Assembly (NCBI RefSeq): GCF_001942625.1
Contig: NZ_MLCL01000089.1
Span: forward strand, 248,001-312,000
Length of the DNA: 64,000 nt
From: Mycobacterium syngnathidarum
Lineage (GTDB): Bacteria; Actinomycetota; Actinomycetes; Mycobacteriales; Mycobacteriaceae
Reading direction: 5' to 3'
The notes beneath the pieces were generated by a model. That model had not been told where the DNA came from and ran no database searches. It saw only the letters and a list, made by a program, of their open reading frames with translations. Shown piece after piece: positions 28,974 through 38,572 of this stretch. Within the stretch, counting starts at the first letter, position 1; each line of letters starts with the position of its first letter. Position numbers and translations under genes: made by a program.

Positions 28974-30605
28974 ATGTCCGACACCCTCGTCGAGCCCAGC
29001 CAGGATATCGACCCGGGCATGGCGGATCTGACGATCAAGCAGCGGTACTGGCTGCTCGCAGTTGCCTGCATGGACGTTTCGATCGTGATCGCATCGATGG
29101 TGGCGCTCAATGCCGCACTCCCCGACATCGCCCGCCAGACCTCAGCCACCCAGACCCAACTCACCTGGGTGATCGACGGGTACACCCTGGTGCTGGCCTG
29201 CCTGCTGTTGCCGGCCGGGGCGATAGGCGACCGCTACGGCCGCCGCGGAGCCCTGCTGACCGGCCTCGCGGTCTTCGTCCTGGCCTCGGCCGCGCCACTG
29301 GTATTCGACGCCCCGGCACAACTGATCGCAGCGCGCGCGGTCGCCGGGGCGGGTGCGGCCTTCATCATGCCGGCCACCCTGTCGCTGCTGACCGCGGCTT
29401 TTCCAAAGACGGAGCGCAACAAAGCGGTTGGCATCTGGGCCGGCGTCGTCGGGTCGGGAGCCATCGTGGGCTTCCTGGTCACCGGTGGCTTGCTGCACTT
29501 CTGGCCATGGCAGTCCATCTTCGCCACCTTCGTCGTCGCCGGTGCGGGGCTGTTCGTCCTCACCTGCACCGTGCCGTCCTCGCGCGACGAGAACAGCGCT
29601 CCAGTGGATTGGCTCGGGGCCATCCTGATCGGTGCTGCGGTGGCCGTCTTCGTGCTGGGCGTGGTGGAGGCCCCAAGCCGGGGTTGGACGCATCCGATGG
29701 TGTGGGGCTGCATGTGCGCCGGTGTCGCCCTGGCCGCCGCGTTCACCGTGGTTCAACTCAGACAACGGCACCCATTGCTGGACGTTCGACTGTTCGGAAA
29801 ACCCGACTTCGCGACCGGCGCCGTGGGCGTGACATTCCTGTTCTTCGTGAACTTCGGCTACTTCTACGTCAGCATGCAATACATCCAGCTGGTGATGGGC
29901 TACAGCCCGATTCAAACCGCAATCGCGTTGTGCCCGTTGGCTGTACCGCTGCTGATCCTCAGTGCCACCACCCACTTATATCTGCCGCGGCTCGGCCTGC
30001 GAGCATGCGTGTTCATCGGACTCTTGGTGATCTCGGTGGGCCTGCTGTGCATGCGTTGGCTCGACATCGACTCCAGCTATCCGCAATACGCCTGGCCGTT
30101 ACTGATCATGAGCGTCGGCATCGGATTATGCACGGCGCCGACGACATCGGCCATCATGGGTGCGGTCCCCGACGAGAAGCAAGGGGTGGCGTCCGCGGTC
30201 AACGACACCACCCGGGAGGTGGGGGCCGCCCTGGGCATCGCGGTGGCGGGCTCGATCCTGGCCGCCCACTACCAGAATCAGTTGCTACCCAAGCTGACCG
30301 GACTGCCGACCGAAGTGCGCGAGCCGATCCTCAGCTCATTGGCCGAAGCCCTTGCCGTGACACCACGGCTCGGCCCGCAGGGCGAGGCCGTCGCCGGACT
30401 GGCCAAGCGCGCGTTCCTCGACGCGACGAACTCCGCTCTGCTGGTGATGGCGGTGGTACTCACGGTGGCCGCAGTGTTCGTCGGAGTCTGGGCACCGGGC
30501 CGCGACGGTGAACAACTCCGGATCGTCCGGAGACTCAGGACGCGACGAACTCCGCCGCCCGATGACCGATCATGGCAATGGTCGCGTGCGGGCCGCGGCT
30601 GGTGA
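28974..30605 (+). CDS. MFS drug-efflux transporter, DHA2 (14-TM) type
   Basis: Proton-driven multidrug exporter of 543 residues. Motif A (GAIGDRYGRRGALLTG) and motif C-like glycine/proline-rich segments are seen, with about 14 hydrophobic helices. The N-terminal ACMDVSIVIASMVALNAALPDI contains the usual LDxTIVNVALP variant. GGAGGG lies upstream of ATG 28974. The last 23 codons overlap mftG on the opposite strand by 71 bases. It is probably repressed by the divergent TetR. Confidence 0.92.
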   Translation: MSDTLVEPSQDIDPGMADLTIKQRYWLLAVACMDVSIVIASMVALNAALPDIARQTSATQTQLTWVIDGYTLVLACLLLPAGAIGDRYGRRGALLTGLAVFVLASAAPLVFDAPAQLIAARAVAGAGAAFIMPATLSLLTAAFPKTERNKAVGIWAGVVGSGAIVGFLVTGGLLHFWPWQSIFATFVVAGAGLFVLTCTVPSSRDENSAPVDWLGAILIGAAVAVFVLGVVEAPSRGWTHPMVWGCMCAGVALAAAFTVVQLRQRHPLLDVRLFGKPDFATGAVGVTFLFFVNFGYFYVSMQYIQLVMGYSPIQTAIALCPLAVPLLILSATTHLYLPRLGLRACVFIGLLVISVGLLCMRWLDIDSSYPQYAWPLLIMSVGIGLCTAPTTSAIMGAVPDEKQGVASAVNDTTREVGAALGIAVAGSILAAHYQNQLLPKLTGLPTEVREPILSSLAEALAVTPRLGPQGEAVAGLAKRAFLDATNSALLVMAVVLTVAAVFVGVWAPGRDGEQLRIVRRLRTRRTPPPDDRSWQWSRAGRGW

Positions 30606-31950
30606 TGGCCGGCATGATCGACCCGTCGACGACCCACAGGCCCTCAACGCCCAGCACCCGGCACATCGGATCGAGCACTGCCTGCGCCCCGGCCCCCATC
30701 GGCGCGGTGCCCGCCAGATGCTGCGATGTCGACCACGATGCCTCACCGACTTCGGTTGCACCACTGACTAATTCGCGGGCCAGCGCAGAACCCCGGCGCA
30801 GGGCGTCGACATCGGCCGCCACCGTGTCGTAGCGGTGTTCGATGATCGGCGCCACCATCGGGTCCGGCGAAACCAACCGGACCCGTCCGCGAGAATGCGG
30901 ACGCATCAGCGCCACCCCGAGGTGCGGAAGCTCGGCAGGGTCGTGTCCTGGACCGTGCACCATGGCCGCGAAGCCGGCCGTGTACGGTCGCACCTCGATG
31001 CCGTCCGAAGTGGTCAGGACCGCCTCCAGGGGAGGCAGGTCATGGGTGGGCACCCACGAGACCGGAAGCACCCATTCCGGGTGGTCTACCGTGTGCATCC
31101 CGACCGGCAAGCCGGCCACCACCCCGACGCCCAGCGGCTCGAGATCGGACGCCGGCCCGACGCCCGACAGCAGCAGCAGATGCGCTGACCCAATCGCACC
31201 GGAACACAGCACAATTCGATCGGCGTGCAGAACAGAACCGTCCGTACAGGACACCCCGACCGCCCGGTTCGCGCGGAACAACACGCGATGGACCCGGGTG
31301 TCGGCCCGGAGCTCGAGATTGGGCCGCTCCAGCGCCGGTTTCAGGTAGGCACCACCGGGCCCAACCCTGGTGCCGCCGTTGATGTTCAGCGGGACCGCGC
31401 CCACACCGGCCGGCAAGGCGGCGCCGGCGTCCGAGCCGTTCAGGTCCTCGATCCACCCGAATCCTGAGCGTGTCGCAGCGTCGACGAATGAAGCTGTGCA
31501 ACCGTCGAATTCACGCACCCGGCGGACCGTGATCGGGCCGCGGTCCCCATGCAGCGAGGTGCCGAAATCCAGGTCCGTCTCGATGGCGCGGAAATGCGGC
31601 AGCACATCGTCCCAAGCCCAGCCAGGCACCGCCCAGGCATCGAAATCCGTCGGCAACCCCCGGCAGAAGTAACCACCGTTGACGGCACCGGAACCACCCA
31701 CGACCGCCCCGCGCATGATCTGGGTGGGCCGCGGCGGGTTCTCCGTCAGCACCGACGCATAGTGGCGTACCACCGAGCTGGCGGCCCCGATCGGCAACCG
31801 CAGGGCGTCGGTGATCTGCGCTTCCACCCGAGGGTCGCTGGGCGCCGGACCCGACTCGACAACGGTGACGTTGCAGCTGGGATCGCTGGAAAGCCGTTCA
31901 GCCAGAACCGAACCGGCGCTTCCGGCGCCGACGATCAGGACGTCCCGCAC
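30535..31950 (-). CDS. mftG: Mycofactocin GMC-family dehydrogenase MftG
   Basis: FAD enzyme of 471 residues, last gene of the mycofactocin cluster, reported in the family as linking reduced mycofactocin to the respiratory chain. VLIVGAGSAGSVLAERL is the FAD motif. The C-terminal HLAGTAPMG and SRGPHATIAMIGHRAAEF carry the GMC histidines. GTG 31950 begins the FAD motif directly; TTG 31977 with GGAG nine bases upstream is an alternative adding nine residues. It follows mftF closely and its 3' end overlaps the transporter gene. Confidence 0.9.
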   Translation of the reverse strand: MRDVLIVGAGSAGSVLAERLSSDPSCNVTVVESGPAPSDPRVEAQITDALRLPIGAASSVVRHYASVLTENPPRPTQIMRGAVVGGSGAVNGGYFCRGLPTDFDAWAVPGWAWDDVLPHFRAIETDLDFGTSLHGDRGPITVRRVREFDGCTASFVDAATRSGFGWIEDLNGSDAGAALPAGVGAVPLNINGGTRVGPGGAYLKPALERPNLELRADTRVHRVLFRANRAVGVSCTDGSVLHADRIVLCSGAIGSAHLLLLSGVGPASDLEPLGVGVVAGLPVGMHTVDHPEWVLPVSWVPTHDLPPLEAVLTTSDGIEVRPYTAGFAAMVHGPGHDPAELPHLGVALMRPHSRGRVRLVSPDPMVAPIIEHRYDTVAADVDALRRGSALARELVSGATEVGEASWSTSQHLAGTAPMGAGAQAVLDPMCRVLGVEGLWVVDGSIMPAITSRGPHATIAMIGHRAAEFVAS

Positions 31951-31982
31951 GCGAGTAGGACTAGATGGCAGCTGCAACTGGT

Positions 31983-33395
31983 TTAGCTCCGCAGCTGCGG
32001 CTTGAGGGCACCGAGCTGGCGTTCCCGCACCACCCCGGTCCACAGGCCTACCCCGTAGGCCAGATCGTCCAGGCGCTTGAGCAGGATATGAGCCAGCAGG
32101 CCGACCGGCTTGGTGTCGTCGTCGGCATTGCCGCGCCGGCTCGCCCAGTCCACCACGCCGTCGAGCACCGCGGCCACCACGACCGCGTGTCTGGCCCGCC
32201 GGCACAGCAGGGCGGCGATCAAGGCAACGGGCCAGTAGTGGCGGCAGATCGCCGAACACAACTGCAGGGCCGCCGACCACAGTCCGCGTGCGGTCACCGC
32301 GGCGACCTCGGTGGGTTCGGTGTCGACGGTACTGAGGGAGCGTGCGATGCGCCTGCCGGTGACGATCGCGATCACCACGGAGCCCAGATAGCCGAAGCAC
32401 GACCCCATGGCCAGGAACAGCCACACCATCAACGTCCACCCGGAGATCACCACGGGGGCGGTCTTACCTGGGTGCCGGACACTCAGCGGTGCCGCCGAGG
32501 TCCCGTAGAAAGCCTTGCGGTTGAACCACTCTCGCAGATCTGTCCGGTGGTCGTGCGCCACCAGCGCAATCGGCTCGTACCGCAGCCGGGCTCCCGACTC
32601 GATCAGACGCCAGCACAGGTCCACGTCCTCACCGGACTGCATGGTCTCGTCGAATCCCCCCACCGCGGCCAGCGCCGATCGCCGGCCGATGATGGCAGCG
32701 CTCGGCACGTAGGACACCGGGCCATACGGCACCACCGGCGCCTCGCGCACCCCGAGATCCAACGACGAACGCACCGCCTCGTACCGGGCCACCACATTGT
32801 CGGCGGTGTGCAGACCGACGATGCGCGGAGCCACCAGAGCCACCGCCGGGTCGCAGAAGTGTCCGAGCAACGCCTCCAGCCACCCGCGCCGGGGCACCAC
32901 GTCGGAGTCGAGGAACGCCACGAAGTCGGTCTCGGACGCCTCCAGACCGGTGTTGCGAGCGGCCGCCGGACCGTTGCTACGGAGGTGCCGCAGTACCTGC
33001 ACGTCGCAATGCATCCCGGCGAACTCCGATTGCGCGACGGGCACCGCCGAGCCGTCGTCGACCACGATCACCCGTAGCCCCCGCAGCGCGGTGATCAGCC
33101 GATGCAGACCGGATACGTTGTCGCGCACCGGGATAACCACCGTCACGTCCCGATGCGACGGCCCACTGGGCGGACGAGGATGGGCGACGGTGGCGTCGAG
33201 CAAAGTCCGCGCCAGTTGCGCGCTCTGGGCGTCGTGCACCTCCAGGCGGCCACCGTTGAGCATGGTCCGCGCCGTCGGCGCCAGCCGCAGCAACCGAGTC
33301 GGCGACCCGCCGAGCAGCGCCGCGCCGGACCCGAGCACCTTGACACGGCGGTCCACCTGCACGGCGAAACCGTCGGGCAGCCTGGGTCCGGTCAT
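31983..33395 (-). CDS. mftF: Mycofactocin glycosyltransferase MftF
   Basis: Family 2 glycosyltransferase of 470 residues that adds glucose units to mycofactocin. It starts [17 protein letters not shown], conserved among MftF proteins. The GT2 core is seen in [17 protein letters not shown], the DxD-like [12 protein letters not shown] and [11 protein letters not shown]. Hydrophobic segments near residues 310-340 and 380-410 suggest membrane association. ATG 33395 overlaps the mftE stop (ATGA). Confidence 0.95.
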   Translation of the reverse strand: MTGPRLPDGFAVQVDRRVKVLGSGAALLGGSPTRLLRLAPTARTMLNGGRLEVHDAQSAQLARTLLDATVAHPRPPSGPSHRDVTVVIPVRDNVSGLHRLITALRGLRVIVVDDGSAVPVAQSEFAGMHCDVQVLRHLRSNGPAAARNTGLEASETDFVAFLDSDVVPRRGWLEALLGHFCDPAVALVAPRIVGLHTADNVVARYEAVRSSLDLGVREAPVVPYGPVSYVPSAAIIGRRSALAAVGGFDETMQSGEDVDLCWRLIESGARLRYEPIALVAHDHRTDLREWFNRKAFYGTSAAPLSVRHPGKTAPVVISGWTLMVWLFLAMGSCFGYLGSVVIAIVTGRRIARSLSTVDTEPTEVAAVTARGLWSAALQLCSAICRHYWPVALIAALLCRRARHAVVVAAVLDGVVDWASRRGNADDDTKPVGLLAHILLKRLDDLAYGVGLWTGVVRERQLGALKPQLRS

Positions 33396-34135
33396 GTCAG
33401 TAATCCGTTCCGGTCGGGCTGCCACCGCCTAATGCGACCGGCGCAGCCGTTGACCATTTCAGCAAAGATACGCTCCCCTTCGACAGCCGTGGCGGTTGTC
33501 GGGTCACCGAGTACCCCGGCTTCGCTGACGGCCGCGATTCCGCCACTGCGCATCGCAGGCATCAGCTCGGCCAGCGGGGCCGTGTTCCCCGCAGTCAGAT
33601 CATCGGTCCAGACATCGCCAGGCGAAATATGTAGCAATACAGATGTTTCGGTATGCCCCGCGTGGGCGTCGGCCCCCGTGGCGATGCACGGAACCCAGCC
33701 AACGTCGCGGCCCTCCTGGCGCAACAGGGCCACCGCAGCGACCAGCGCCTCCACATTTCCACCGTGACCGTTGACGTAGACGAGCCTGCCGGCCCAGCTC
33801 GAGGCCGAGCGTCCGTACTCCACCAGCAACGACCGCAAAGCGGCCGTGCCGATCGATATCGTGCCGGGGAATCCCTCGTGCTCGCCGCTGGCCCCGTAAT
33901 AAACCGGCGGGGCGACCATCCAGTCTCCGGTCGAGGCGTCGTCGAGCTGCTCGAGGACCTCGTGGGCGACAGCCGTCGCGATGCGCGTGTCGGTGTCCAG
34001 GGGCAGGTGCGGACCATGTTGCTCGGTTGAGCCCACCGGGATGATCAACATTGGCGACATGCTGCGTAGCTGTCTCGACGTTGAGTTCCCGAGCCCGCTG
34101 GGGAAAGCCACGTGCCGATCGTAGGCCGAATTCAC
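33392..34135 (-). CDS. mftE: Mycofactocin peptidase MftE (creatininase family)
   Basis: Metal-dependent amidohydrolase of 247 residues that cleaves the modified MftA peptide to release the Val-Tyr-derived core. Metal-binding stretches are [16 protein letters not shown] and [10 protein letters not shown], characteristic of creatininase-like enzymes. GTG 34135 gives the start [14 protein letters not shown] typical of MftE. It is preceded by the only large gap in the cluster (136 bases after mftD) and overlaps mftF. Confidence 0.95.
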   Translation of the reverse strand: MNSAYDRHVAFPSGLGNSTSRQLRSMSPMLIIPVGSTEQHGPHLPLDTDTRIATAVAHEVLEQLDDASTGDWMVAPPVYYGASGEHEGFPGTISIGTAALRSLLVEYGRSASSWAGRLVYVNGHGGNVEALVAAVALLRQEGRDVGWVPCIATGADAHAGHTETSVLLHISPGDVWTDDLTAGNTAPLAELMPAMRSGGIAAVSEAGVLGDPTTATAVEGERIFAEMVNGCAGRIRRWQPDRNGLLT

Positions 34136-34271
34136 CTACTGTGCGCCAATTGTTGGAGCACGAGCAGCAATTGATTTGCCTTAGCTTTCTCCGACACCGG
34201 CCATGACCATCACGTACGTCTCTTCTGCCACCCCTGTCACGCCCCGTACCGCGACGCGCCGGGGCCGACCG
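34136..34271 (-). promoter_or_regulatory. mftD-mftE intergenic region with inverted repeat
   Basis: This 136-base gap contains CAATTGTTG and CAGCAATTG at 34147-34173, inverted with one mismatch and a 9-base spacer. A CAATTG-centred palindrome also occurs between mftR and mftA. It may hold an internal promoter or regulatory site for mftEFG. Confidence 0.4.
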
Positions 34272-35462
34272 TCAGGAATCGGTGCGCGGCACGCCGAGGG
34301 TCCGGGTGAAGCCATCGGGAACCAGGATGTCGTCCGGCGTGAGGTCGTGGATCGAGGACTTGCCCAACCCGCGGAGCGCGGAGTCGATGCCACCGCTGAG
34401 GATGTCCAGCACGTTCTCGACGCCGGCCTGACCGTTGGCCGCCAGGCCCCACAGGTAGGCGCGCCCGATCATCACGGCCCGGGCGCCCAGCGCCACCGCC
34501 TTCACGACGTCGCTGCCGCGGCGGATCCCGCCGTCCAGCAAAACCTCGACCTGGTCGCCCACGGCATCGGCGATGGCGGGCAGGCAACGGATCGCCGCGG
34601 GGGTGCCGTCCAGGTTGTTGCCTCCGTGGTTGGACACCGTGATGGCCGAAACACCAGCATCCACGGCACGTTTGGCGTCGTCGACGCGCACCATGCCCTT
34701 GAGTAGGAACGGACCGCCCCACAACTCACGCAGCCAGGCGATGTCCTCCCAGGTGGGCGGCGGGGTGCCCATCCACTGGCCGTAGGCCTCGAAGAACGTC
34801 GGCCCCGGTTCGCCGCGCCTGCCCTGGTTCGGCACGCGCAGGTCCGGCGGACGCAGGTGCTTGGCGAAGCTCCACAGCCAGCGGGGCTTGGTGAGCACCT
34901 CCGGGGACATCTGCAGCATCGTGCGCAGGTCCATTCGCTCCGGGATCTTCGGGCTACCCCAGTCCCGGCCGTGGCTGAAGCTCCAGTCGGTGGTACAGAT
35001 CAAACCGGCAGCTCCAGCTTCTCTGGCGCGCTGCACACGCTCGGCGATCTCGTCGCGCGACCCGAGCCAGTAGATCTGGAAGAAAATCTTGTCGTTGACG
35101 GCGGTGACTTCCTCCATCGGCTTGCTCGCGAAGGAGGACAGACCCATGGCGGTGCCACGTGCCGCAGCCGCGCGGGCCACTGCCACCTCGCCGTCAGGGT
35201 CGACGGCCTGCACACCGGTGGGCGAGATGATGACGGGCATCGAAATGTCTTGCCCCATCACAGTTGTCGCCATCTCGCGCTTCTCCGTGGCACCCACCAC
35301 GTGCGGCGCGAAGCCGAGTTCGGCGAAGGACTCGACGTTGTCGGTGACCGTCACGCCCTTCTCACTGGCGGAGATCAGCGACGAGTAGGCGGACTTGGGC
35401 AGCCGCTTGCGCGCCCGCTGCTGGGCGATGGCGACGGTCTCGAACCAGGTATCACGAGCCAT
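34272..35462 (-). CDS. mftD: Mycofactocin FMN-dependent dehydrogenase MftD
   Basis: FMN enzyme of 396 residues in the lactate dehydrogenase/glycolate oxidase family (LldD1 type). It performs the oxidative deamination of the mycofactocin core giving the redox-active dicarbonyl form. The active-site histidine region SNHGGNNLDG and the FMN-phosphate loop LLDGGIRRGSDVVKA are seen. Length equals that known for MftD. The gene lies three bases after mftC. Confidence 0.96.
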   Translation of the reverse strand: MARDTWFETVAIAQQRARKRLPKSAYSSLISASEKGVTVTDNVESFAELGFAPHVVGATEKREMATTVMGQDISMPVIISPTGVQAVDPDGEVAVARAAAARGTAMGLSSFASKPMEEVTAVNDKIFFQIYWLGSRDEIAERVQRAREAGAAGLICTTDWSFSHGRDWGSPKIPERMDLRTMLQMSPEVLTKPRWLWSFAKHLRPPDLRVPNQGRRGEPGPTFFEAYGQWMGTPPPTWEDIAWLRELWGGPFLLKGMVRVDDAKRAVDAGVSAITVSNHGGNNLDGTPAAIRCLPAIADAVGDQVEVLLDGGIRRGSDVVKAVALGARAVMIGRAYLWGLAANGQAGVENVLDILSGGIDSALRGLGKSSIHDLTPDDILVPDGFTRTLGVPRTDS

Positions 35463-35465
35463 GGA

Positions 35466-36644
35466 TTACACCGGACTTTCGTTACAGATTCGGGCAGGCG
35501 GCTTGGTCAGCAACTTCAGTGCCACCGGGCCCTGTTTGGTACCGCGGGAATGGTCACCGCTGGGCTTGGGTTTGACGCGGTCGGCCGCCAGGGCCGATTC
35601 GCCCCAGCCCTCGACGCACTCGGGGTCCGGCCCGTCCATCGGCAGACCGGTGAAGAACTTGGCCGCCATGCAGCCGCCGCGGCAGGCGTCGTAGTGTCCG
35701 CAACCGCTGCAGGCGCCGGCCGACTGAGGCTCGCGCAGCTCGCGGAACAACGTGGAGTTCTGCCAGACATTCTGGAAACCATTGTCTTCCAGGATGTTTC
35801 CGGCCAGGAACGTGTCATGGATGGCGAACGGGCAGGCGTAGACGTCGCCCACCGGATCGATCAGGCAGACCACCCGGCCGGCACCGCACAGGTTCAGCCC
35901 GGCCAACGCGCCGGGCTCGCCGAGCCCCGACAGGTGAAAGAACGAGTCGCCGGTCAACACCCGCTCACCGTGGGCGACCAGCCAGTTGTACAACTGGCGC
36001 TGCTGGTCCGCGGTCGGGTGCAGCTCGTCCCAGACGTCCGCACCGCGGCCCGAGGGACGCAGCCGAGTGATCCGCAGCGTGGCGCCGTACCGGTCGGCCA
36101 GCGCCTTGAACTCGTCGAGCTGACCTACGTTGTGGCGGGTCACCACGACCGAGATCTTGGCATCGGAAAAGCCCGCGGCGGCAAGGTTTTCCAGCGCGCG
36201 CACGGCCATGTCGAACGAGCCCTTGCCCCGCACCGCGTCGTTGACCTCGGCATTGGCGCCGTCCAGTGAGATCTGCACGTCGACGTAGTCGCTGGCAGCG
36301 AGTTTCGCGGCCACCTCAGGGGTGATGCGCACGCCGTTGGTGGAGAACTTGACGCCGACGTGATGCTCGGTCGCGTAGTCGACCAGTTCCCAGAAGTCCG
36401 GGCGCACAGTGGGTTCGCCACCGCCGATGTTCACATAGAACACCTGCATGCGTTCCAGCTCGTCGATGATGTCCTTGCACTGTTGGGTGGACAGCTCGCG
36501 CGGATCTCGCTTACCCGAGGAGGACAGGCAGTGCACACACGCCAGGTTGCAGGCGTAGGTGAGCTCCCAGGTCAAACAGATCGGGGCGTCGAGTCCATGC
36601 TCGAACTGCTCGACGAGCCTTGGCACAGGGGCAACAGAAGTCAT
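35466..36644 (-). CDS. mftC: Mycofactocin radical SAM maturase MftC
   Basis: Radical S-adenosylmethionine enzyme of 392 residues that decarboxylates and cross-links the C-terminal Val-Tyr of MftA. The CNLACVHC motif binds the [4Fe-4S] cluster. The C-terminal SPASM cysteines are seen in CGAGRVVCLID, YACPF and CSGCGHYDACRGGC. ATG 36644 overlaps the mftB stop (ATGA); the upstream in-frame stretch belongs to mftB in another frame. Confidence 0.97.
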   Translation of the reverse strand: MTSVAPVPRLVEQFEHGLDAPICLTWELTYACNLACVHCLSSSGKRDPRELSTQQCKDIIDELERMQVFYVNIGGGEPTVRPDFWELVDYATEHHVGVKFSTNGVRITPEVAAKLAASDYVDVQISLDGANAEVNDAVRGKGSFDMAVRALENLAAAGFSDAKISVVVTRHNVGQLDEFKALADRYGATLRITRLRPSGRGADVWDELHPTADQQRQLYNWLVAHGERVLTGDSFFHLSGLGEPGALAGLNLCGAGRVVCLIDPVGDVYACPFAIHDTFLAGNILEDNGFQNVWQNSTLFRELREPQSAGACSGCGHYDACRGGCMAAKFFTGLPMDGPDPECVEGWGESALAADRVKPKPSGDHSRGTKQGPVALKLLTKPPARICNESPV

Positions 36645-36934
36645 TGTGAATTCCCGGGGATGAGCATCTTCGAGGACACCAGCACGCCGAGGGCATGCAG
36701 GTAGGGGCCTTGGTCGGAGTCTGCGATACCGGCCGCGCGACACGCGGACCGGGCGTCGGGGTGATCAGCCAAAGAGTTGACCACCTCGACGACCGTCCGG
36801 TTCTTCAGAAACGACAGCTTGCGAGTTCCGAAGTGATACAGCAGGGCGCCGAACGGCTCAGGACGCACCGCCACCTGGTGGTGCAACCGCCAGCTGACAT
36901 CGGGGTCGAATACGACACCGGTGGTCCCAGCCAT
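36641..36934 (-). CDS. mftB: Mycofactocin peptide chaperone MftB
   Basis: RRE-type (PqqD-like) peptide-binding protein of 97 residues that delivers MftA to MftC. The WRLHHQVAVRPEPFGALLYHF and RKLSFLKNRTVVEV segments are the family signature. ATG 36934 has AGAGG eight bases upstream; GTG 36955 is a weaker alternative. It overlaps mftC and follows mftA by about 23 bases. Confidence 0.95.
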   Translation of the reverse strand: MAGTTGVVFDPDVSWRLHHQVAVRPEPFGALLYHFGTRKLSFLKNRTVVEVVNSLADHPDARSACRAAGIADSDQGPYLHALGVLVSSKMLIPGNSQ

Positions 36935-36957
36935 ATCGGCAACCTCTGTGGACACCG

Positions 36958-37053
36958 TCAGTAAACCCCGCACATACCGTCGATCGAGACCTCTTCGACG
37001 AGCGTCTCGGTGACGAGCTGGGTTTCGGTTTCAACCTGCGGGTTCTGATCCAT
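36958..37053 (-). CDS. mftA: Mycofactocin precursor peptide MftA
   Basis: Ribosomal precursor of 31 residues. It ends in IDGMCGVY, the invariant C-terminus whose Val-Tyr becomes the redox cofactor. The N-terminal part is an acidic leader recognised by MftB. AGGAAAGG lies upstream of ATG 37053. It heads the mftABC block and faces the divergent mftR. Confidence 0.97.
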   Translation of the reverse strand: MDQNPQVETETQLVTETLVEEVSIDGMCGVY

Positions 37054-37146
37054 GAATCGCACCTTTCCTGCAACTGTGGGTCTCGACAATTGTGACCTGA
37101 GTCGCAAGAATATGGCATCGAGTGCACAAATGGAAGGGCGGATTTC
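37054..37146. promoter_or_regulatory. mftR-mftA divergent promoter region
   Basis: This 93-base gap holds a perfect 8-bp palindrome ACAATTGT at 37086-37093, within CTCGACAATTGTGACC. It is a candidate MftR operator controlling both directions. No firm -10/-35 was assigned. Confidence 0.5.
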
Positions 37147-37752
37147 ATGCGGCAGGCATCCGGGCCCCGTGTCGGTCGGCGTCCGTCCACCACACAGGAC
37201 CACATCACCGACGTGGCGCTGGCCCTGTTCGCCAGCCGGGGCTTCGACGAAGTCAGTGTCGACGACGTGGCCAAGGCCGCCGGAATCGCGCGGCGCACAC
37301 TGTTCCGCTACTACGCCTCGAAGAACGCCATCCCCTGGGGCGACTTCGACGCCCACCTGCAACACCTGCGTGAGCTGCTCGGTTCCCTGAGCACCGAGAT
37401 CCCGTTGGCCGAGGCGCTGCGCACGGCCCTGCTGTCGTTCAACACGTACGACGACCAGGAGATGGCACAGCACCGCCGGCGCATGCGGGTGATCCTGGAA
37501 ACCGCTGGACTGCAGGCATATTCGATGACCATGTACGCCGGTTGGCGCGAGGTCATCGCCGCTTACGTGGCACAGCGGATCGGCGCGGCACCCGGCGATC
37601 TGATGCCCCAGACCGCGGGCTGGCTGATGTTGGGCGTCGCGCTGTCCGCGTATGAGCACTGGCTCGCCGATGAGTCGGTCGCCCTGGCAGACGCGATCGC
37701 CGAGGCCTTCGAGGTGGCACGGCCGGGGCTGGAGGCGCTAACCCCGCGGTAG
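37147..37752 (+). CDS. mftR: Mycofactocin system TetR regulator MftR
   Basis: TetR-type repressor of 201 residues. The helix-turn-helix [23 protein letters not shown] is clear. The C-terminal domain fits the MftR type, with [25 protein letters not shown] lies eight bases before ATG 37147. Known homologues repress the mft operon and respond to long acyl-CoA. Its 3' end overlaps the convergent PhyH gene by 15 bases. Confidence 0.93.
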   Translation: MRQASGPRVGRRPSTTQDHITDVALALFASRGFDEVSVDDVAKAAGIARRTLFRYYASKNAIPWGDFDAHLQHLRELLGSLSTEIPLAEALRTALLSFNTYDDQEMAQHRRRMRVILETAGLQAYSMTMYAGWREVIAAYVAQRIGAAPGDLMPQTAGWLMLGVALSAYEHWLADESVALADAIAEAFEVARPGLEALTPR

Positions 37753-38511
37753 CCCGTCCCACACGCTCGCCAGCGCCGACGGTCCCGCCGGACCGAGATT
37801 CTCGGCGAGCACCACCGGCCCCTGCGCCATGAAACGCGGTGTGCTGCCGCGATGTACGTCGGCCGCATGCGCTGTGAAGGGATGCACCACATACATGTCA
37901 CCCGGGCGGCCGGTGGCATGGGCCACCGGCCGGTCTCGGCTGGCCTCGTCCACCAGGGCGCCGGCCTCGATGAAGTCGAGGGGCTCGGGCCCGAGCACCC
38001 CGGCGACGTCGCGGTGTGAACCCACCCGGAGTCGCGTCGGCGCGTCGTCGGGCCCGACCGCCGACAGCAAGGTCAGCACCAGAACGGTGTGCGGGCGGCC
38101 GCTGACCGCCCACTGGCCTCCGGGCAGCGGGGTGTTGGCATCGATGTGCCACCCTCGGTCATCAGCGGGCGGATCGACGGGAAACCGGACCGGGATGTTG
38201 CCCAGCGAACCCCGCGGCTGCCATGCCCCCGTGCCGCAGAGCTGGTCCAGGGCCTCGCCGAGCCGAACACTGCGCGCCAGCTGGCCGAACGGGCCGGCGC
38301 CGGTCAGATCGGCGGCCCACATCACCGGTTTCGTCCACGATGCCGGGTCCTGCGGGGACAACCCGATTTGCCGCCACAGCAGATCCCTGGCCGCATCGGC
38401 GATTTCGGGTGGAACGGCCTGCTCGATCTTGACGAAACCGTCCCGCTTGAATGCGTCGACGTCCACCACACCGACCACCTTGACGCAATCCGCCCGCGGC
38501 GTGCCAATCAT
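37738..38511 (-). CDS. PhyH-type Fe(II)/2-oxoglutarate dioxygenase
   Basis: Enzyme of about 257 residues in the phytanoyl-CoA dioxygenase family. The iron facial triad is seen as WHIDAN and a distal histidine in [14 protein letters not shown]. The N-terminal [18 protein letters not shown] is usual for the family. ATG 38511 is chosen but GTG codons about 12 residues later are possible. It is convergent with mftR and divergent from the sigma factor. Substrate is unknown; a role with mycofactocin is only suggested by position. Confidence 0.8.
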   Translation of the reverse strand: MIGTPRADCVKVVGVVDVDAFKRDGFVKIEQAVPPEIADAARDLLWRQIGLSPQDPASWTKPVMWAADLTGAGPFGQLARSVRLGEALDQLCGTGAWQPRGSLGNIPVRFPVDPPADDRGWHIDANTPLPGGQWAVSGRPHTVLVLTLLSAVGPDDAPTRLRVGSHRDVAGVLGPEPLDFIEAGALVDEASRDRPVAHATGRPGDMYVVHPFTAHAADVHRGSTPRFMAQGPVVLAENLGPAGPSALASVWDGLPRG

Positions 38512-38572
38512 TTTCCGCGAAATTCTTCGCACAACCCGTCGGAGTTCGGCTCCCCACGGCGACGATAGAGGT

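Noticed and set aside
37054..37659. N-terminal extension in frame with MftA
   Set aside because: MftA is a short peptide with its own ribosome site at 37053; the extension is antisense to mftR.
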